Source of the DNA: Branchiostoma floridae
Taxonomy: Eukaryota; Chordata; Leptocardii; Amphioxiformes; Branchiostomatidae
Assembly (NCBI RefSeq): GCF_000003815.2
Contig: NC_049984.1
Span: 7,951,927 to 8,015,926 of the forward strand
Reading direction: 5' to 3'
DNA: 64,000 nucleotides
The notes beneath the pieces were generated by a model. The model searched no databases. It worked only from the letters and a program-made list of their open reading frames with translations, and was not told where the DNA came from. Positions 36,595 to 50,037 of the stretch are shown here, piece by piece. Position 1 is the stretch's first letter. Each line of letters starts with the position of its first letter. A program made the position numbers and the translations under genes.

Positions 36595-39102
36595 CTTGGG
36601 CATTTGGAACTGGAAGTTTTGTACAATTTGCACTATGGTCTCAAACGTTTTTGGGAACGGATGGCATCCATATAATCAAGCCATTGCTGCCTTATCAAAA
36701 TCACCGGTAACGCGTTATTCTACCGATATCACGATTCGATCATTGATTAATTCTTGTATTGAAAGATGATTGTCTGTAAGTAGTACTGTATGTGGGAACC
36801 ATCACGCCTACTTTCGCCATAACCACGTTATCCTGTCATACGTGTTATCCGCAGGGAAGTGAGGATAGGGAAAACACACATGTCATTTGTCATGCAGATA
36901 TTTCTCACCCAGGTCAGTCTGGTAAAGCGGATCAGAAAAATTGATGGGGTCATTGATGACCGCGGCTATCGGATTATTGAGTGTGATGTTTTATTTTGAC
37001 TATTTGAGTAAAATCGCACAATTCCCTCAGTCATGTGGAATTTGTATTACTTCCCCTGCCTAAAAAAGAGGCCAAATCCGACTAGTCTGGATATAGCTAA
37101 CGCTATGATTTGAATTAGTACTATTAGTATCATGTCAATGACAATTGTCAAACATATGTTTCCTTTGTCAAATGTTTTCTTCTACCATCTACTTTTAGTA
37201 TATGTACTAGTATGTTTCCCAGTCACCAACAAATAAACTTTCTGTGAAACTAGGTTCAGTCAAACTGAAAGGACGGAAATAGATAGATTATGGGCATTTT
37301 CCCCACTATATCGTACCAAATACCATACATTATACATACAAAGTGAGACAGTCTCTTGAATCTTTTGATTCAAAATGAAATCTCTTGATTAAAAAAAAGT
37401 TAACCACATGGGGTCAGCTTATGAACATTTACAAGTAGGACTTCTTCCCTTGAAATAGTAGGGCTTCGAATGGGAAACCATCGAAGCACATCCTCTGCCA
37501 AGTCAACGCTAATATGACATAAAATTAGAGTTGAGGTGTCCAGAGAGAACTGCCCCCGCAACCATTTCCCACAAAAGTCGCCATGACCTTGCGAAGTTAT
37601 GTAATATGTGTGACCTGGCCGCCATGTTAGTGTGAAGCCATAGAGGTGACGTCATGTGGGGAGGGGCACTTTGCATTCGGGAACAAAAGTCAAGTGCATT
37701 GGGGATGTCATACGGATCATATTACGTATGACAGACTGTTTGATAGGCAACAAGAGAAACAGAAGTTATTGCGTTTTATTAGTGTCGCATTTTTAGACTA
37801 AAACTAGTAAAAGGACTTGGGCGAAATCGGAAATAATTCAACAAAAACTATTGCCAAGTATCTTTGTCGTACTTATAGATGTTACTGATAGATTTTGTGC
37901 TACCTGCTAGTATATTATACTGTATTGACCATCATTCTAATAATTCATATATCCATCTCATCTCGAGCTCTTTCAGAACAAATTACTATGTTATTGTCTT
38001 CAGAACTTCAGGATGGTTGGGACAAAAATAAAATGCAGTGCACCACCATGCAAACCAAGCACCATCAGATAATTGGGAACAGTCGCCCAGTTGTCTCTTC
38101 CATAATGACCGTGGACAACAGCTGACTTGGGCGAAACACCGTCCTAAAAACGGCTGACTTTTCTGTGACGTATTGACTCCACATGTACCAAACTCCCGCA
38201 TTCCTGACCCACTAATTACGTCATATGACCCCTCCGTCCCTTCCTCCCCCCTCCCCCCATCTGTCCATACTAAGCAGCTGTGCGCGGCAGGGCGGTAAAG
38301 CGATCTCCCGTCTTCTCCAAGATTTCGGCTCGTCTTTGTTTTCTTATGACCCGGGAGCGTGCGGCCTCCCCTCCCCCATCCCTCCCCTCAAATTGCCTCA
38401 ATTTGGTCCCCTCTGAGATGCCTGCATCGCGAGTTTTTATTATGTTACACGGACAGATGTGGTGGTGGGAGGGGCAGGCCCCGGGGTTGTGTGTATCTAG
38501 ACTTCACGTTGAGGAAATCTAGCGTCTAATCAACTTTTACCGCACAATTACGGCCCAATTTCAAACAGACTTGATTCAAACCAGAGCTATCTAGTAAGGT
38601 CTGAATACATCAAACAGCTAATAACCACACTGCTTGTTAATAGTCACAATGGTAAACACACTGTTTGGAACACTGTTTGTTAGCAAGTAATGGACACTGT
38701 TGTTGTTAGCGAGTCTTACATAAACTATAAACGGTTTGAACGATCGGAGACAATAACAACGAAATAGTCTGCTTTTCTATCACTTTCATTTGATACTCCT
38801 CTCTGTGTTTTGATTTGGGTAGAAATGATCTTCGTTGCGTTCTTTTTATACATTTGATTTCTGAATGGACGAGTAAAATAAACTTTTCTGTCATTGAAAC
38901 TGGGGTTAAAGACCAAGAGCATGTGCGAAGAAGATGTAGCAAGGTCTAGACCTTCTTTTACGATCTGTGTGGCTTGTGGGCATGTCTGTTTTTGTGGGTG
39001 GGAAAATAAATATCTCACCATGTTGTGAGCAAACTTCCTGCTACCAAATGTGTAAATCGTATATCCCAAGCTCCTAAATATCTCTCGCGTTGTTGTGTGG
39101 AA

Positions 39103-39122
39103 TTGACTCCGGAGTCTATAAT
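39103..39122. repeat. 20-bp sequence shared with 62397-62416, containing a 12-bp palindrome
   Basis: TTGACTCCGGAGTCTATAAT is identical at both positions and contains the palindrome GACTCCGGAGTC. The flanks differ. Confidence 0.85.
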
Positions 39123-40589
39123 TACGTGATTCGCACCAACTTGACGGTGCATAATACTCTATTATCGCCTTATCGACACATCGATACGGTAGTAAGGTCC
39201 GTCCGAACGGAGTGAGCTTGCAGGGGGTGGGGAACACCCGTGGGGCTGCCTGCCTCCCCTCCTGTGCCTCTGGCCAACACTCCTGCCTGTGCCGTTGAGA
39301 CGGAACACATTGCTACAGGCCCGAGCACAAGTGTCGGCAACATGTTCGCTACATCTCCCATTTGTCGGACTTGTCGGCCGCAAGCCTCCCCCGAAATTCC
39401 AGGGCGCCGACAAACCCTCCCCTAGGATGGAACCGTTTTAGTTCAAGATCTTCTTTTGAGGTCGCTTATGGTTCCGAACGGCGCCGTTTCTGAATAACGA
39501 CTTCCTGATGTTTGTCCGACGGTCGTTTGCTATCTCCCTACCCCATCACACCTCTGTCACTCAGACAGGATCATTCAGCGTGAGAAAAATTAATCCGACC
39601 GAGATATCAAACTCACACCAAGCGCAGATCTGACCAAGCGGGTCACCGGATTGAGACCCGACCCGTCTCAGACCTTCCTTAATTTTTCACAGACCGAATC
39701 TTTACAAAGCTAGACCTGTTTCCAGGAATTCTAGCAAGGAGGTTAAAAAGATATATTCTAACCTCCTTGGTTGTATATGGCCAACATGACCACGAATAAA
39801 TTTTATCTAAGCGCCTAGTAGACCCTGGGACACAGGGCATGTTGGTCCTAGACTAGAGCCAAGGACCTGGTCTATGTAGGCTCATCAAAAACGTCTGGCA
39901 TCAAGACTTTTTCAAAGCATGAAAACTACTGCTCACCACACTCACTGAGTATCTTCTTGTATGCCCTGTTGTTAGATACGAACGAGTCTACTTTATATTC
40001 GTTATCGTGCTGTTTTTTCACAACATTTGCTTTCGAACAACAAACTTATTCATGCATAATCCTATCATTTCGCTCTGTTCTCTCCGTTCAGTTGACCCCG
40101 TTTCGCAAATGTATTATATGCGGCAATAGAGTACTGTTTTGCCCATGAATGTATGTGTAAACAGGTACACTGATCGCGAGTGCTCATCATTGACTTCACG
40201 ACTTCGCTTGCAATGTTTGGCAGTGTGAATAGGTTATACTTCTAGTAATACACAGACCAGCCCATCGACTCAAGGGCCATCATGCGCTCCAAGGATATTT
40301 TACCACACATACGCTGCGTTAGAGTCTTAGAGTCTATGATATTTGAGTTGGATGGTTGAAAACCTTTTTCTCTAGTTTTCCTTAATTAAATCATTCCTTC
40401 GCACCCTCCATACATCCGTCTGTTTTCTATCTACAAATTTTCAATTCCATAACTTTGTGAAGAAAGCAGAGAAAAGGAAACGACCCCACAAAAGTTGTTG
40501 TACGACAGTACGAAGTTCATCACAAAACCCGTTCAGACTCGAGAACACTCGGTGCAAGGAAGTGACTTGCGAGCCCCCTCAGAGGAACC

Positions 40590-40603
40590 GTTGCCACGGT
40601 AAC
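40590..40603 (+). promoter_or_regulatory. Perfect RFX X-box
   Basis: GTTGCCACGGTAAC fits the X-box consensus GTNRCCNNRGYAAC at every position. It lies 9.6 kb upstream of FoxC in a moderately GC-rich patch. Binding is not shown. Confidence 0.45.
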
Positions 40604-42800
40604 GGGTTGAAAATGATGCTCCCTGTTGACGGGACCACCCTGAGTTCAAATGTGGAACACGTGCGGGTCCCGGGCAAGCTGCAAGCCGCGAACAGTCTCT
40701 CCATTCAGGAAACTCCCGTCCATCAAAGTATTAACAAGCCACAAATCGTCTTACCACGCGCAGTCAGCCACATCTGTTGGGCACAGGGACCCCTGTGTTG
40801 TGGAATCACCGTGAACTTCGCTCTTATCTTCGTTTTACTTGTGAATCTATCTAAATGAAAATATTATACAAGGTTTTCAAGTGCATGTGTGCTGCCTAGG
40901 GTGGCTTGAAGCCTGATAAATGATAACCATCTTCCCAGTGTTCAAATCTTCAAATAGGACTTCTGGCAAATTTTCTCGGCTGACATTTTCAAAAATCAAT
41001 ATTTTGGTTTTACGCATACATGTACCTATGTTATCACTATTCGTGAGAAAAAGAAACGCTTGTAGTGTAGCATATAGGTACAAACTAACCACAAGTACGT
41101 GTATATAGTTACTTATCATCGCGATAATTGGCCGGCTCTAGACTTTCCTGTGAGAACGTGACCTCTAATGATGAGGTCAAGGGTAAGGGTGATGCACTTG
41201 GTCACGTAGTGGAACCCACCCTCCTCTCCCTTTGTTTTCCCTCCACACGAACTTGTCATCTGCCTCTTGTTGTCTTTGCACTTGTCCAGTCCGTCATTTG
41301 TGTGGATCTGGTGTATTGGTTGGTCGTGGTTTATTTATGTGCTGATGTAAGGTTTGATACAGACCGACGGCAACTGTTGTTCTTGGAGGCGTTCGTCCTC
41401 TCCTACAGCCGTGTGTCAACATGACGAGATGGCGATGGCGTTCGTTGTGGGGGAAGGGGTGGGGGTTACTATAGTCAGGCGCGCACACCCAGAAACTTTA
41501 TCATTCATGGTCTCTACAATACTTCGGCTTGGCCGAATAGTAATAGGGGACTTTGGCCAAGTTAGGAATAAAAGTCTAGTAGGAGTTAATTGGCCTAGAA
41601 GTGAACTGAGCGGCGGATAGACTGTAAAAGACTAAATCCTATGCTAACTTATTAGTCCCCATTTGGCCAAATCAGTCTTCTCCTTTTCATCCAGCTGACA
41701 CGTCTGCTTAGAGACTAGAATTTATTGTGTCCGGCTGATAGCTTTACGAGAAGGATGAGTGAGGTCATGATCAAAGCCGCAGGGCTGATATCAGTTAGGA
41801 TTTTACCATCGCCTATATTGACCGAAGGAGGCCATACGCATAAGTGTATGTGTAACAGTTATACAGCGAGTTCGAGAGAGGTCGTCCTAGGCCAGAGCAA
41901 GAGATAGTCGAAACAAAGAAAAGGGTAAATGGTGAGGTAATCAGTAATCAGTTCAGTTCAGTGAAGTAATAACCCGTGTAATTCCAAAATAAAAGATCAC
42001 GTCTTGTGTGGACAGTGTTATCAATCGATGTGTATGATGATGTTACAGATATCTAGTCCTACCGGATGATGTTGTCAGCTAACGAGACACCGGAAGCTCA
42101 AGGGGGGTCTTTCAGGGGATTTTCCGAGCCCCTTACGTCCTGGAAGACTTCCACCCCCTCCATGCGCACCCCCCCCCCCTCTCACGGGCTCATCATGTGA
42201 TACATGGTTCCCCAACTATTACTTGGATAAATTTTGACAAACTAGAATCACTTTTCTTCTCTTCAATTCACTTTCAAACAGATATGACTACTTTCCAGAA
42301 CTTGGTGATTAAAAAAAAAATTACGGGACATAAGGTCTAATGTACAAGGAACACCTGTTCCGCCATACCTTTGACTGTTTGGAGAATTAAAAATAGATGC
42401 TCACAGTCCATTTCTTAAGTCATTTCTTGTCTTACGTGTTCGACTACTGATTCCCCTAGCAAAAGTACTTTGTTCGTCTCCTTTTTTCAGCATGATTGTG
42501 TTAGTCAGTGTTAATCAAAGCCATGTTGATCCCGGTATGTGTTTCCCCGTGTCTGTCACCGCCTTGCGGACACCTTTCACAGGGCGCATATAACTTTCTC
42601 TCGCCCTGGAAGCTGTGTGTGTGGCGTGCGGAGGAATCCCAGTGGTTCCCGCGCAGAACCTTATCTTGTGGCGAAGACGACTCGCTTTTCAGTCATCTTG
42701 TAATCTTCTTAGAGGGAGACGGTCGCTTCTCATCACTTCGACGGATCTTTCTTCGAGTTATCGCGATAGCACTATGTTTTAGGCAGTCGGGTAGTCTACT

Positions 42801-42990
42801 AGTAGAGTAGAGTACTGTAGAGTAGTAGAGTAGAGTAGAGTAGAGTAGAGTAGAGTAGAGTAGAGTAGAGTAGAGTAGAGTAGAGTAGAGTAGAGTAGAG
42901 TAGAGTAGAGTAGAGTAGAGTAGAGTAGAGTAGAGTAGAGTAGAGTAGAGTTGTAGAGTAGAGATCATTATTGTAGAGTAGAGTAGAGTA
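42801..42990. repeat. Pentanucleotide microsatellite (TAGAG)n
   Basis: Nearly uninterrupted AGTAG repeats run from about 42825 to 42950, with interrupted repeats on both sides. On the minus strand the tract reads as repeated LLYST, which is not a gene. Confidence 0.97.
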
Positions 42991-43978
42991 GAGATCATTA
43001 TCTTAGAGAAGATTAGAGCAGGGTAGTGTCACGGTACTCTTGATACTTTTGTTAATAGTTTTCCCTGTAAATCGTCTTTACTGTCACCGGCTTCTGTGCA
43101 GGGTTAAAAAGATCAGTGCCATGATGAATTGCTCGGTCCGAGAAGTTTGGGGTTGTCTGGAGAGGTGCCCCCCTCCCACCCCGCACCATGTGTCCAAACG
43201 TGCTGAAAGCTGCCTGTCCAGTTTCCGTCCAAACCTGCTCTCAGTAAAGTCTTCAGACACCCAATCCCACAGTTCAGATCGGCACATCCGTAAGGCTTCC
43301 TTCAAAGTCACCATCACGGCAAGTTCTCCCAGAAACCCGACACCGGTGGTCAGGAGTTTGTGACGCGAACATGAAAATGTCACAGACTCACTGATTCAGC
43401 TTTGTTGGCCGATTGTACTGGCTTTGGTTACTTTGGTGACTTATCTGATTACAATCTTTATGATCTGTGCTCGAGTGTAGCATAAATTGTACTCAGTCTC
43501 ACTTAACATCAATTTTATTACTGCCAAACGTGTTTAAAAGTAAGTGATATAAGGCCGCTGCAGAGCACAGGTTCCACGTAAACTTGTTAAAATTTATAGC
43601 TACAGGAAATTAGAATAATGTGTCTAAAGCAGGACAAACCCTCCCCCTCCCCCACGGATCTGTGGACAGGTGCACCAGGTTTGATATGTCATACCGTGAG
43701 CCTTGAACGCGGCAGGAAATTCCAACATGTGTCCAGGGGCGTTAAAATACACGCTTTCTGCTGATGGGCCCGAATGTGGTGTACTCGTTGTTTTGTGTGT
43801 CCCATCCTTGAGAATCGCGAGTTGTAATGATTTGTTTACGGTCAGGTTGGGACAGGGAATTCTCGCATCTACTGTTGTGTTGACAAGTGTTTTACAACCA
43901 TTGCTTACATCAATCGCACGTGACTTTGACAGCACACATGTTACGCGCGAGTCTCTAACTTACTAGTAGTAAGATAGC

Positions 43979-44142
43979 ATGAATGAATGAATGGATGAAT
44001 GAATGAATGAATGAATGAATGAATGAATGAATGAATGAATGAATGAATGAATGAATGAATGAATGAATGAATGAATGAATGAATGAATGAATGAATGAAT
44101 GAATGAATGAATGAATAGAGTAGAGTAGAGTAAAGTAGAGCA
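43979..44142. repeat. Tetranucleotide microsatellite (AATG)n with a short AGAGT tail
   Basis: AATG units run from 43979 to 44116 with one early variant (GGATG). They pass into AGAGTAGAGTAGAGTAAAGT, the same pentamer as the array 1 kb upstream. Confidence 0.97.
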
Positions 44143-45922
44143 GACGAGCTGAGTAGACTAAAGTGCAGTATTGTACAGTACTTTGCCTGTCAGCTTCTCC
44201 ACCAGTGACAGGTCACCATAGCTCAGTGATTCTTCACGGTACCTATCCTGGCGACAGCAGGCCTGTGCCTCCTGCTCTCCCGTGTCTCTGTACCGCCCCG
44301 TGAAATGCGGACAGTCCCCGTGGCCTCCTTACGAAGGCAAGTGTGCGTCTGATGTTTCAGTGGACCCTCACCCATCCTGACCTCTGCTTGGTCAGCGCTT
44401 GCTGGTCCTACTCAAACAAAAAGTGGAAACGTTGGTTTTTCATGTTGGTTTTTTGTTTTGTCTTCTGCCCAACTACCCCCTTGTTTCAACACAAAAACTC
44501 CATCTTCTCCCCACCTAGAAATTTATCCCCACGCACAATTTCCCCTTTACAAACCCTGTCCATGTTGGATGGTTTCGGAAGGTCATGTCCCCAAGAGTTA
44601 ACATTCTACATCTTCGTGAGCAACTTTTGGGCAGATTTCATCAGTGTCACAGCGTGAAGTTTATTTTAATTGCTATTCTGGACACTGTCTGAAAGCGTCA
44701 TCGTTGCAATGGCGTAAGACGGTCTCTTTATTCCGCTGACGTCTACAAGGCCTGAAAATAGTCACTGTCTGTTCCTGTCGTTTAAACAATGAACTTGGAT
44801 TTGACGTAGTCAGTGACAAAGATGAAGATGAAACTTCGCGGACAACTCGAGCTTCTCGTCAATGAACAAAAGTTAAGATATAATACCAGGACAAGCTGCA
44901 AGGAGGCTCAACCCTATGTTACTTCTCACCTTTGCCTTACACTACGACTATCCAAAAAACTAAACTGACCCAGGCCTTTCTACCCGGAACGGTGACCTCT
45001 GACCCCCCTGAAACCTGACAGAAATGTTGGATGGCTGCCGTGGCCCAGTCTGACCTTCCAATTACGCCGTAAAATTAGGAGAACTTGGAAGACAATCAGC
45101 ACCTGGTGGCAAAGGTCTACTGACTGACCATCGCCTTTTACTTTTGCTATTGCTCTGATGCTTGTGTTGCATTCATCTAGAATCGTATATGCATATGATA
45201 TACACGTACTGAACTAGTACTAGTATCTAATCTTCGAGCAGATGTAGGTATAGAGAATCTGGAGAGTCTTGACGTTTTCTGACATACATGCATCATGGTA
45301 TGGGGCTGGGATCACCCATGTAATGTCCATCCCAAAGTCTGCGATATTTTGCGGACAGGAGCATTTTCTTTACACAGATCGGCACACAGTGTACAACAAA
45401 AGGCTCAAAGTTTGCAACATGTTAAAAGAAAAATATACTCTAGATACTAGCTAAAAAGTAATTAAGTTAGTTGAAGTTGTTTCCTGGAGGGGTATTTGCC
45501 ATTTTGATAACTTTTCGTCTTCCGTAAAGAAGCTGGTTGAATCTCCAATAGATACAGCAGCTGTGATCAAGTGTTTATTGTTCGGGGCAGTTTGAGCTCG
45601 TTTCTCAGCGGCCATTACATCACAAGGGCATCATAATGTAGAAAATGGGCAAAGACACGCAAAAAGTTGCTCAAACCAAAATACGACTAGACAGACGCTT
45701 TCAATGTTTGAGATAATTAGATTATGTCATTCCACACTTCCAGTCAACAGTTCCGTCTCACGTCCTACGACAATAGTTGCGCGTGATGTTTTATTGGACA
45801 AACCCTGGGAATAGAACTTGCGACAAGATCTCCTGATGCCCCTGGGAACGGGAAGGTGACAGGCGTGCTCGTTCCCTGACCCCGTCCACTCGGCCATGAA
45901 ATGCGCGATAAGGGCCCGCGAC

Positions 45923-46051
45923 NNNNNNNNNNNNNNNNNNNNNNNNNNNNNNNNNNNNNNNNNNNNNNNNNNNNNNNNNNNNNNNNNNNNNNNNNNNNNN
46001 NNNNNNNNNNNNNNNNNNNNNNNNNNNNNNNNNNNNNNNNNNNNNNNNNNN
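45923..46051. other. Assembly gap, 129 N
   Basis: Bases are undetermined. Open frames across it are meaningless. The right flank carries an inverted repeat (46077-46120) that may relate to the assembly difficulty. Confidence 1.
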
Positions 46052-46076
46052 AAATGTCTAGACACTTTTCAGTTCA

Positions 46077-46120
46077 CTTGAAGTGTACTTGAGTAAGTTC
46101 AACTTTAAGTGTACTTCAAG
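46077..46120. repeat. Short inverted repeat beside the gap
   Basis: CTTGAAGTGTACTT and its near-inverse AAGTGTACTTCAAG flank a short spacer, matching at 12 of 14 positions. Confidence 0.6.
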
Positions 46121-48099
46121 AGTCAATGGCTTTTTACAGGTGTTGTTTCAGTCCATTACGACTCTCAAGAAGAACTGCGAGGTTTCGGCAGGTAGGGGGG
46201 TCCCCTAGCTGGATCCCTCGATAGTTAGGCCCAGTCACCTGCGCCGAACGATTGTCTTACGACCGAAAGAAGTTACAAAATTCGGCCGTCTTGTTACGGA
46301 AACGGCTGTCTTAGATGTTTGTCGGTGGTTGGTTGGGTCACAGCCTGCTTGAAAATCAAAATCGCGCGATGGCCGACGACAAATGTAAAATCGCAGTTAG
46401 ATGTTGTTCTCGTTTGCAGCTAAAACTTGCTGTACTTTTCCTTAATTCACAAAACACGTGAAGTTCCTTTGGGAATGAATAGACCCAACCCATTTCTCAA
46501 TAAAAAAAACAAGGAACTTCTGGAAAATAAAAGAAACTACAGATCGCGAATTTCTTGCCCAGGTAAGCCTAGGACCACCTCTGCACTGCACTACTCCAAT
46601 TTCTGTATCTTCTGCAAGGTGACAAGCCGATGGCGTGAGAGAAAACGCTCATTCACTCTGAGAACAAAGCTGTGAATGGGGAGATTTGAGCATCAACAGC
46701 CAACAAAAGTCACAGAAAGTCGGCCCAACACCTGTCTGACGTCAACAACACACGCCAACAAAAGTTTGGAAACATCTGAGTCAGACGACAGGAACGTCAA
46801 GCCTCGTAGTCCTCCTCTCTCTCTCTCTCCATCCCTCATTCTCTCACTCTTAGACTTACAATCACGCAATTTTCACACCTGTGGATAGTGAGGTCCTGAA
46901 GCTAAGTTAAGCAGCCTCGCTGTGTGTAGGAGTTTAATCTGTGCATTATGTCCGAGCAGCGAGGCAGCACACAGAATATTATGGCCGATGACGGACACTC
47001 GATCTCGTGCTAATTTAAAGGTGTTGGGCTTACCCCGTACAAAGACTCGATTCTGTGGCCGGTGGTAACGAGGGATTTTTGGGGTCGCCGGACCAGAAAT
47101 GCGCCCCATCTGTGCGACCTAAACGCACGTGTGCCACGGGAAACGTGTTTTTCTGGGAGGATTTCGCCTCACAAAATGAGAAAAGTGGTCTCCCCTATTG
47201 TCTAGCGACTTGCTGTCACTGATGCAAGCAGGATCGCTATCAGAAACGATTAGGCGTATGACTTCTGCATGAATGCACCCCCAAATGATTCACTGTGGTC
47301 GTAACTTCACACGGTATAAGTGTACGAGTAGATAAAGGTTCGCAAGTGCACTTTGGCTACGAATGTTGCACTTTTATATTACACCTAGACTTTCGCGCTT
47401 TTCTGTGTCAGTCTCTAGCTTGACTTTCTACTACTTTCTCCGCTTTGGCACTGTTCAGTCATACTGAAACAGAGCTGACAGAAGACTGGTGCAACAGTAA
47501 AACTTCAGTCCTACTTGAAGATAGGTACCTATCCATATATATGCAGTAACTGCCGCACAATATTTCATGTGTGGATTTTCTGAAGTTAGTTCGATTATCT
47601 TCGGGCTTTTCAAAGTTTTTTTTTGTGTGCCATACTGAGTACTATTCCTAACTTTCTAACGAACGACGACACGCTACAATAAAATCGTAGTATCGTAAGC
47701 TAATAGTCATAATATTTTGTCCCAGATACAGGTGATTTAGAGGACAAAATCAAGGTTAGACGTCCGGGAGTAATGAACTCTTTCAAGTTTGATACAGGCG
47801 TTTTTTGTGTGTTTTTTTTTGCATTACGGTGTAAAAACCTGCGAAAACGCACTACCTTTTGCCGTTATAGGTCGCCAAAAAGTCTCAGAATGATAGAACC
47901 AACCGCCTACTCTCAAAGCAGAGGTTGATAGAACAAACGGCCTACTCACCAAGCAGAGGTTAGTGTGCAAAATTGCGCTCCCCACCAAGTACGGACAGAG
48001 AATCGTAGATGAGACAAAAGGGTCACAATCTTCCCCACCGACCTCTCCTTAGAGAGTACCAACCGCTGACAATGATCTTTTAAAGACAGCCTTTTCTGT

Positions 48100-48200
48100 A
48101 ACAAGAATGTTGGACTTCGTATGACATATGCGCGACTATCCTAAGATCGCACGACGATCGCTTGACGATCGCACGACGAATATGATCAGGCCCTTATCCA
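48100..48200. repeat. CGTACGAC-family dispersed repeat, fragment 3
   Basis: GTTGGACTTCGTATGACATA, GCGCGACTATCC and GCACGACGAATATGATCAGG parallel CTGAAGTTCGTACGACTCAT, GCACGACTACCC and GTACGACAAATGGGATTAGG at 59010-59095. Confidence 0.6.
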
Positions 48201-49160
48201 CATCACACCATTCCGCGCGAAAACTAGACACCGGGCCCCACGTGTGCCCCTGCCGATCCGTAACAGTCACCTGCATGGATCTCACTACCTTTCACAAGAA
48301 TGAATGTGAAAAACCTCTGGCCGCCGCTTTGATCAAGTATTCTACACGGGAAATTGAAAAGCAGCGAGCATGACGGGGTAGCATGTACCGGTCTTTGAGC
48401 GGGCCGTCCCGCCATTGTTACCTGGAGGACGGGTAGAAACGTAGCGCCGCCAGGTGTTCCTTACCTGCTGCAGGTATAGCTTTCAGGTGCGTCATGCATA
48501 AAAGGTGTCTCAGGCTGTGGTGCGTGAAACGTCGCTTCCGAACCGCCTTGACCCGTTACCGGGAAAGTTTGGTAACTTTCGGAGAGGGAGGGGAGGTGGA
48601 TTTATGGGGTTGGGTGTATTTGTGGATTCTGTCAGCGCCCGTAGCGCCGCCACCAGTTTAAGGTTCAAAAGAAAGCTATCATCTGTCGGCTACAATATCA
48701 CAGCGCATAGACCTAAACAGCGGCTTCGGAATATTTGCTCATGTACTCCAGGCATGTGTGCGGAACTGGCTAAAGTTTGTGCAGGGTTTTCGGGAGCGGG
48801 GATGTATCCGCCAGGGTCTGTCGTCGGACGGACTTGTGTATAGGGCAGGAAGGCGACACCGGGACCGAGTTTTGAGCAATTGGGTGTGTTATATACTCCA
48901 CGGCCAAATGTTCTGCAGTGAGAGGGTTTGCAAGCATGAAGCATAAAATAAAGTAGATACGTAAAATGTAGGGACGGTAGTGATGATATTTCGGGGGTCC
49001 GTCGTCGCGGCAGACGCGCACAGAACATGTTGTAGGTGTCGCGTGGGCGTCATTCCAACGGTGTCATCCTGGAGTGGGGCCATGTCGGGCGGGCTATCAG
49101 CATTACGCGGTTCAGTGCAGGTGCGGTAACCCGATAGCCATGCTGTCAACCCCGGAGAGA

Positions 49161-49181
49161 GGGCCGTGTCAATCACGGCCC
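49161..49181. repeat. Perfect GC-rich hairpin upstream of FoxC
   Basis: GGGCCGTG and CACGGCCC form an 8-bp stem around TCAAT, about 1 kb before the FoxC start. Confidence 0.7.
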
Positions 49182-49990
49182 GGCCCGCGGGCCCCCTATC
49201 ACCTTCCCCCGCCGGCCGGCAACCCACCTCGCGCAAACAAACACACAATTGTGACCGAGCTGTTCGCCCCGCCAGCAGACACAGCTCGCTGTTGTAAGTC
49301 CGGACCTCTGCGTTATTTATCCAACACGGACCAAATGAAAATGTGCCACTCAACCGTACATCGCTTGTAGACCGACCCCGGACGGGCGACGGGCAGGGAT
49401 GGGGGACACGCGTTCGTCACTCAAAAACGCGGGAGTTCGCGAAAAAAATGCCGTAGGAAATTGAGAAGCTCCCCTGACGCATAATGCGAAACAGCTGGTA
49501 CATGGCAGGAGAGCAGGAAGGCAGCGAAAGCCTCGGTCAGAAAGAGGGCGTTATTTTCCTCTCGTCACTCGTCTAACAATGACCTCAATTTGTAGGTTGT
49601 TCTCATGTCGCAACGCTGGGCGCTCATCAGCCCTCCAGGCTGTTTAGATTATAGCGAGAAGATTACGGCCAAAAGTGTTTAATCAAGAGTGCTAAGTCCT
49701 CTTCAGCGCATTGAAGTAATCTGTTTAGAGGCATTTGACAAGAGGTGGAAAGCAGACGGTGGGGGAAGGGTTGCACGTGAGGACCACGGCACCCCCCCCT
49801 CGCAGCAGGAAACTTTAACAAAAGTTACTTCCCAATTATGGTGTTGTTGACTTTGGTGTTGAAATGAACTAAAAAAACGCCAATTAATTTATTCGCTCGT
49901 CAAACTAAGGAAGGCCTGACACTCACATCTTTATTATACGTCAACCTATGTGTGTGGTCACCCGATACAAGGGGGGCAAGACGGGCTCTC

Positions 49991-50037
49991 ATTGGTCGAA
50001 AGATACGGAGGGGCGGAGCTAGCCGTCCCTTATAAGG
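49991..50037 (+). promoter_or_regulatory. FoxC core promoter: CCAAT, GC box and TATA/CArG element
   Basis: An inverted CCAAT (ATTGG, 49991-49995), a GC box (GGGGCGGAGC, 50010-50019) and CCTTATAAGG (50028-50037) lie in order. The last contains a TATA-like core and is also a perfect CArG box, the SRF-binding consensus CC(A/T)6GG. With a TATA role, transcription would start near 50060, giving a 5' UTR of roughly 130 bases. Spacing fits a focused TATA promoter. Confidence 0.65.

Larger units (their letters stand above)
36595..42800. other. Gene-free stretch 5' of the microsatellites
   Basis: No supported gene. It includes an open frame of 170 codons on the minus strand (38725-39237) without recognisable homology. 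It also holds GC-rich patches at 38.2-38.5 and 39.2-39.4 kb, the palindrome-containing repeat at 39103-39122, an RFX-type site at 40590-40603, and a run of 11 C at 42169-42179. Confidence 0.5.
46121..49980. other. FoxC upstream region, no gene
   Basis: No supported gene. A 35-bp duplication (47892-47961, units reading GATAGAAC then CGGCCTACTC- or CCGCCTACTC-like text) and a CGCACGAC-type repeat (48100-48200) are present. From about 48.2 kb the DNA becomes rich in CpG up to the gene. The region contains a perfect hairpin at 49161-49181. Confidence 0.5.

Noticed and set aside
38725-39237. A 170-codon minus-strand open frame
   Set aside because: No recognisable motif, no splice or promoter context, and low-complexity amino acid use typical of chance frames. 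It could be tested by RNA-seq.
42693-42998. Minus-strand frame of repeated LLYST
   Set aside because: It is a translation of the (TAGAG)n microsatellite.
45727-46092. Open frames across the N gap
   Set aside because: The residues in the gap are undefined.
46890-46920. Text resembling 5S rRNA (GAAGCTAAGTTAAGCAG)
   Set aside because: Only about 12-17 bases are similar, and the rest of a 5S gene is absent.
48889-49353. A 154-codon minus-strand open frame in CpG-rich DNA
   Set aside because: GC-rich DNA has few stop codons, and overlapping frames on the other strand are similar in length. No homology is seen.
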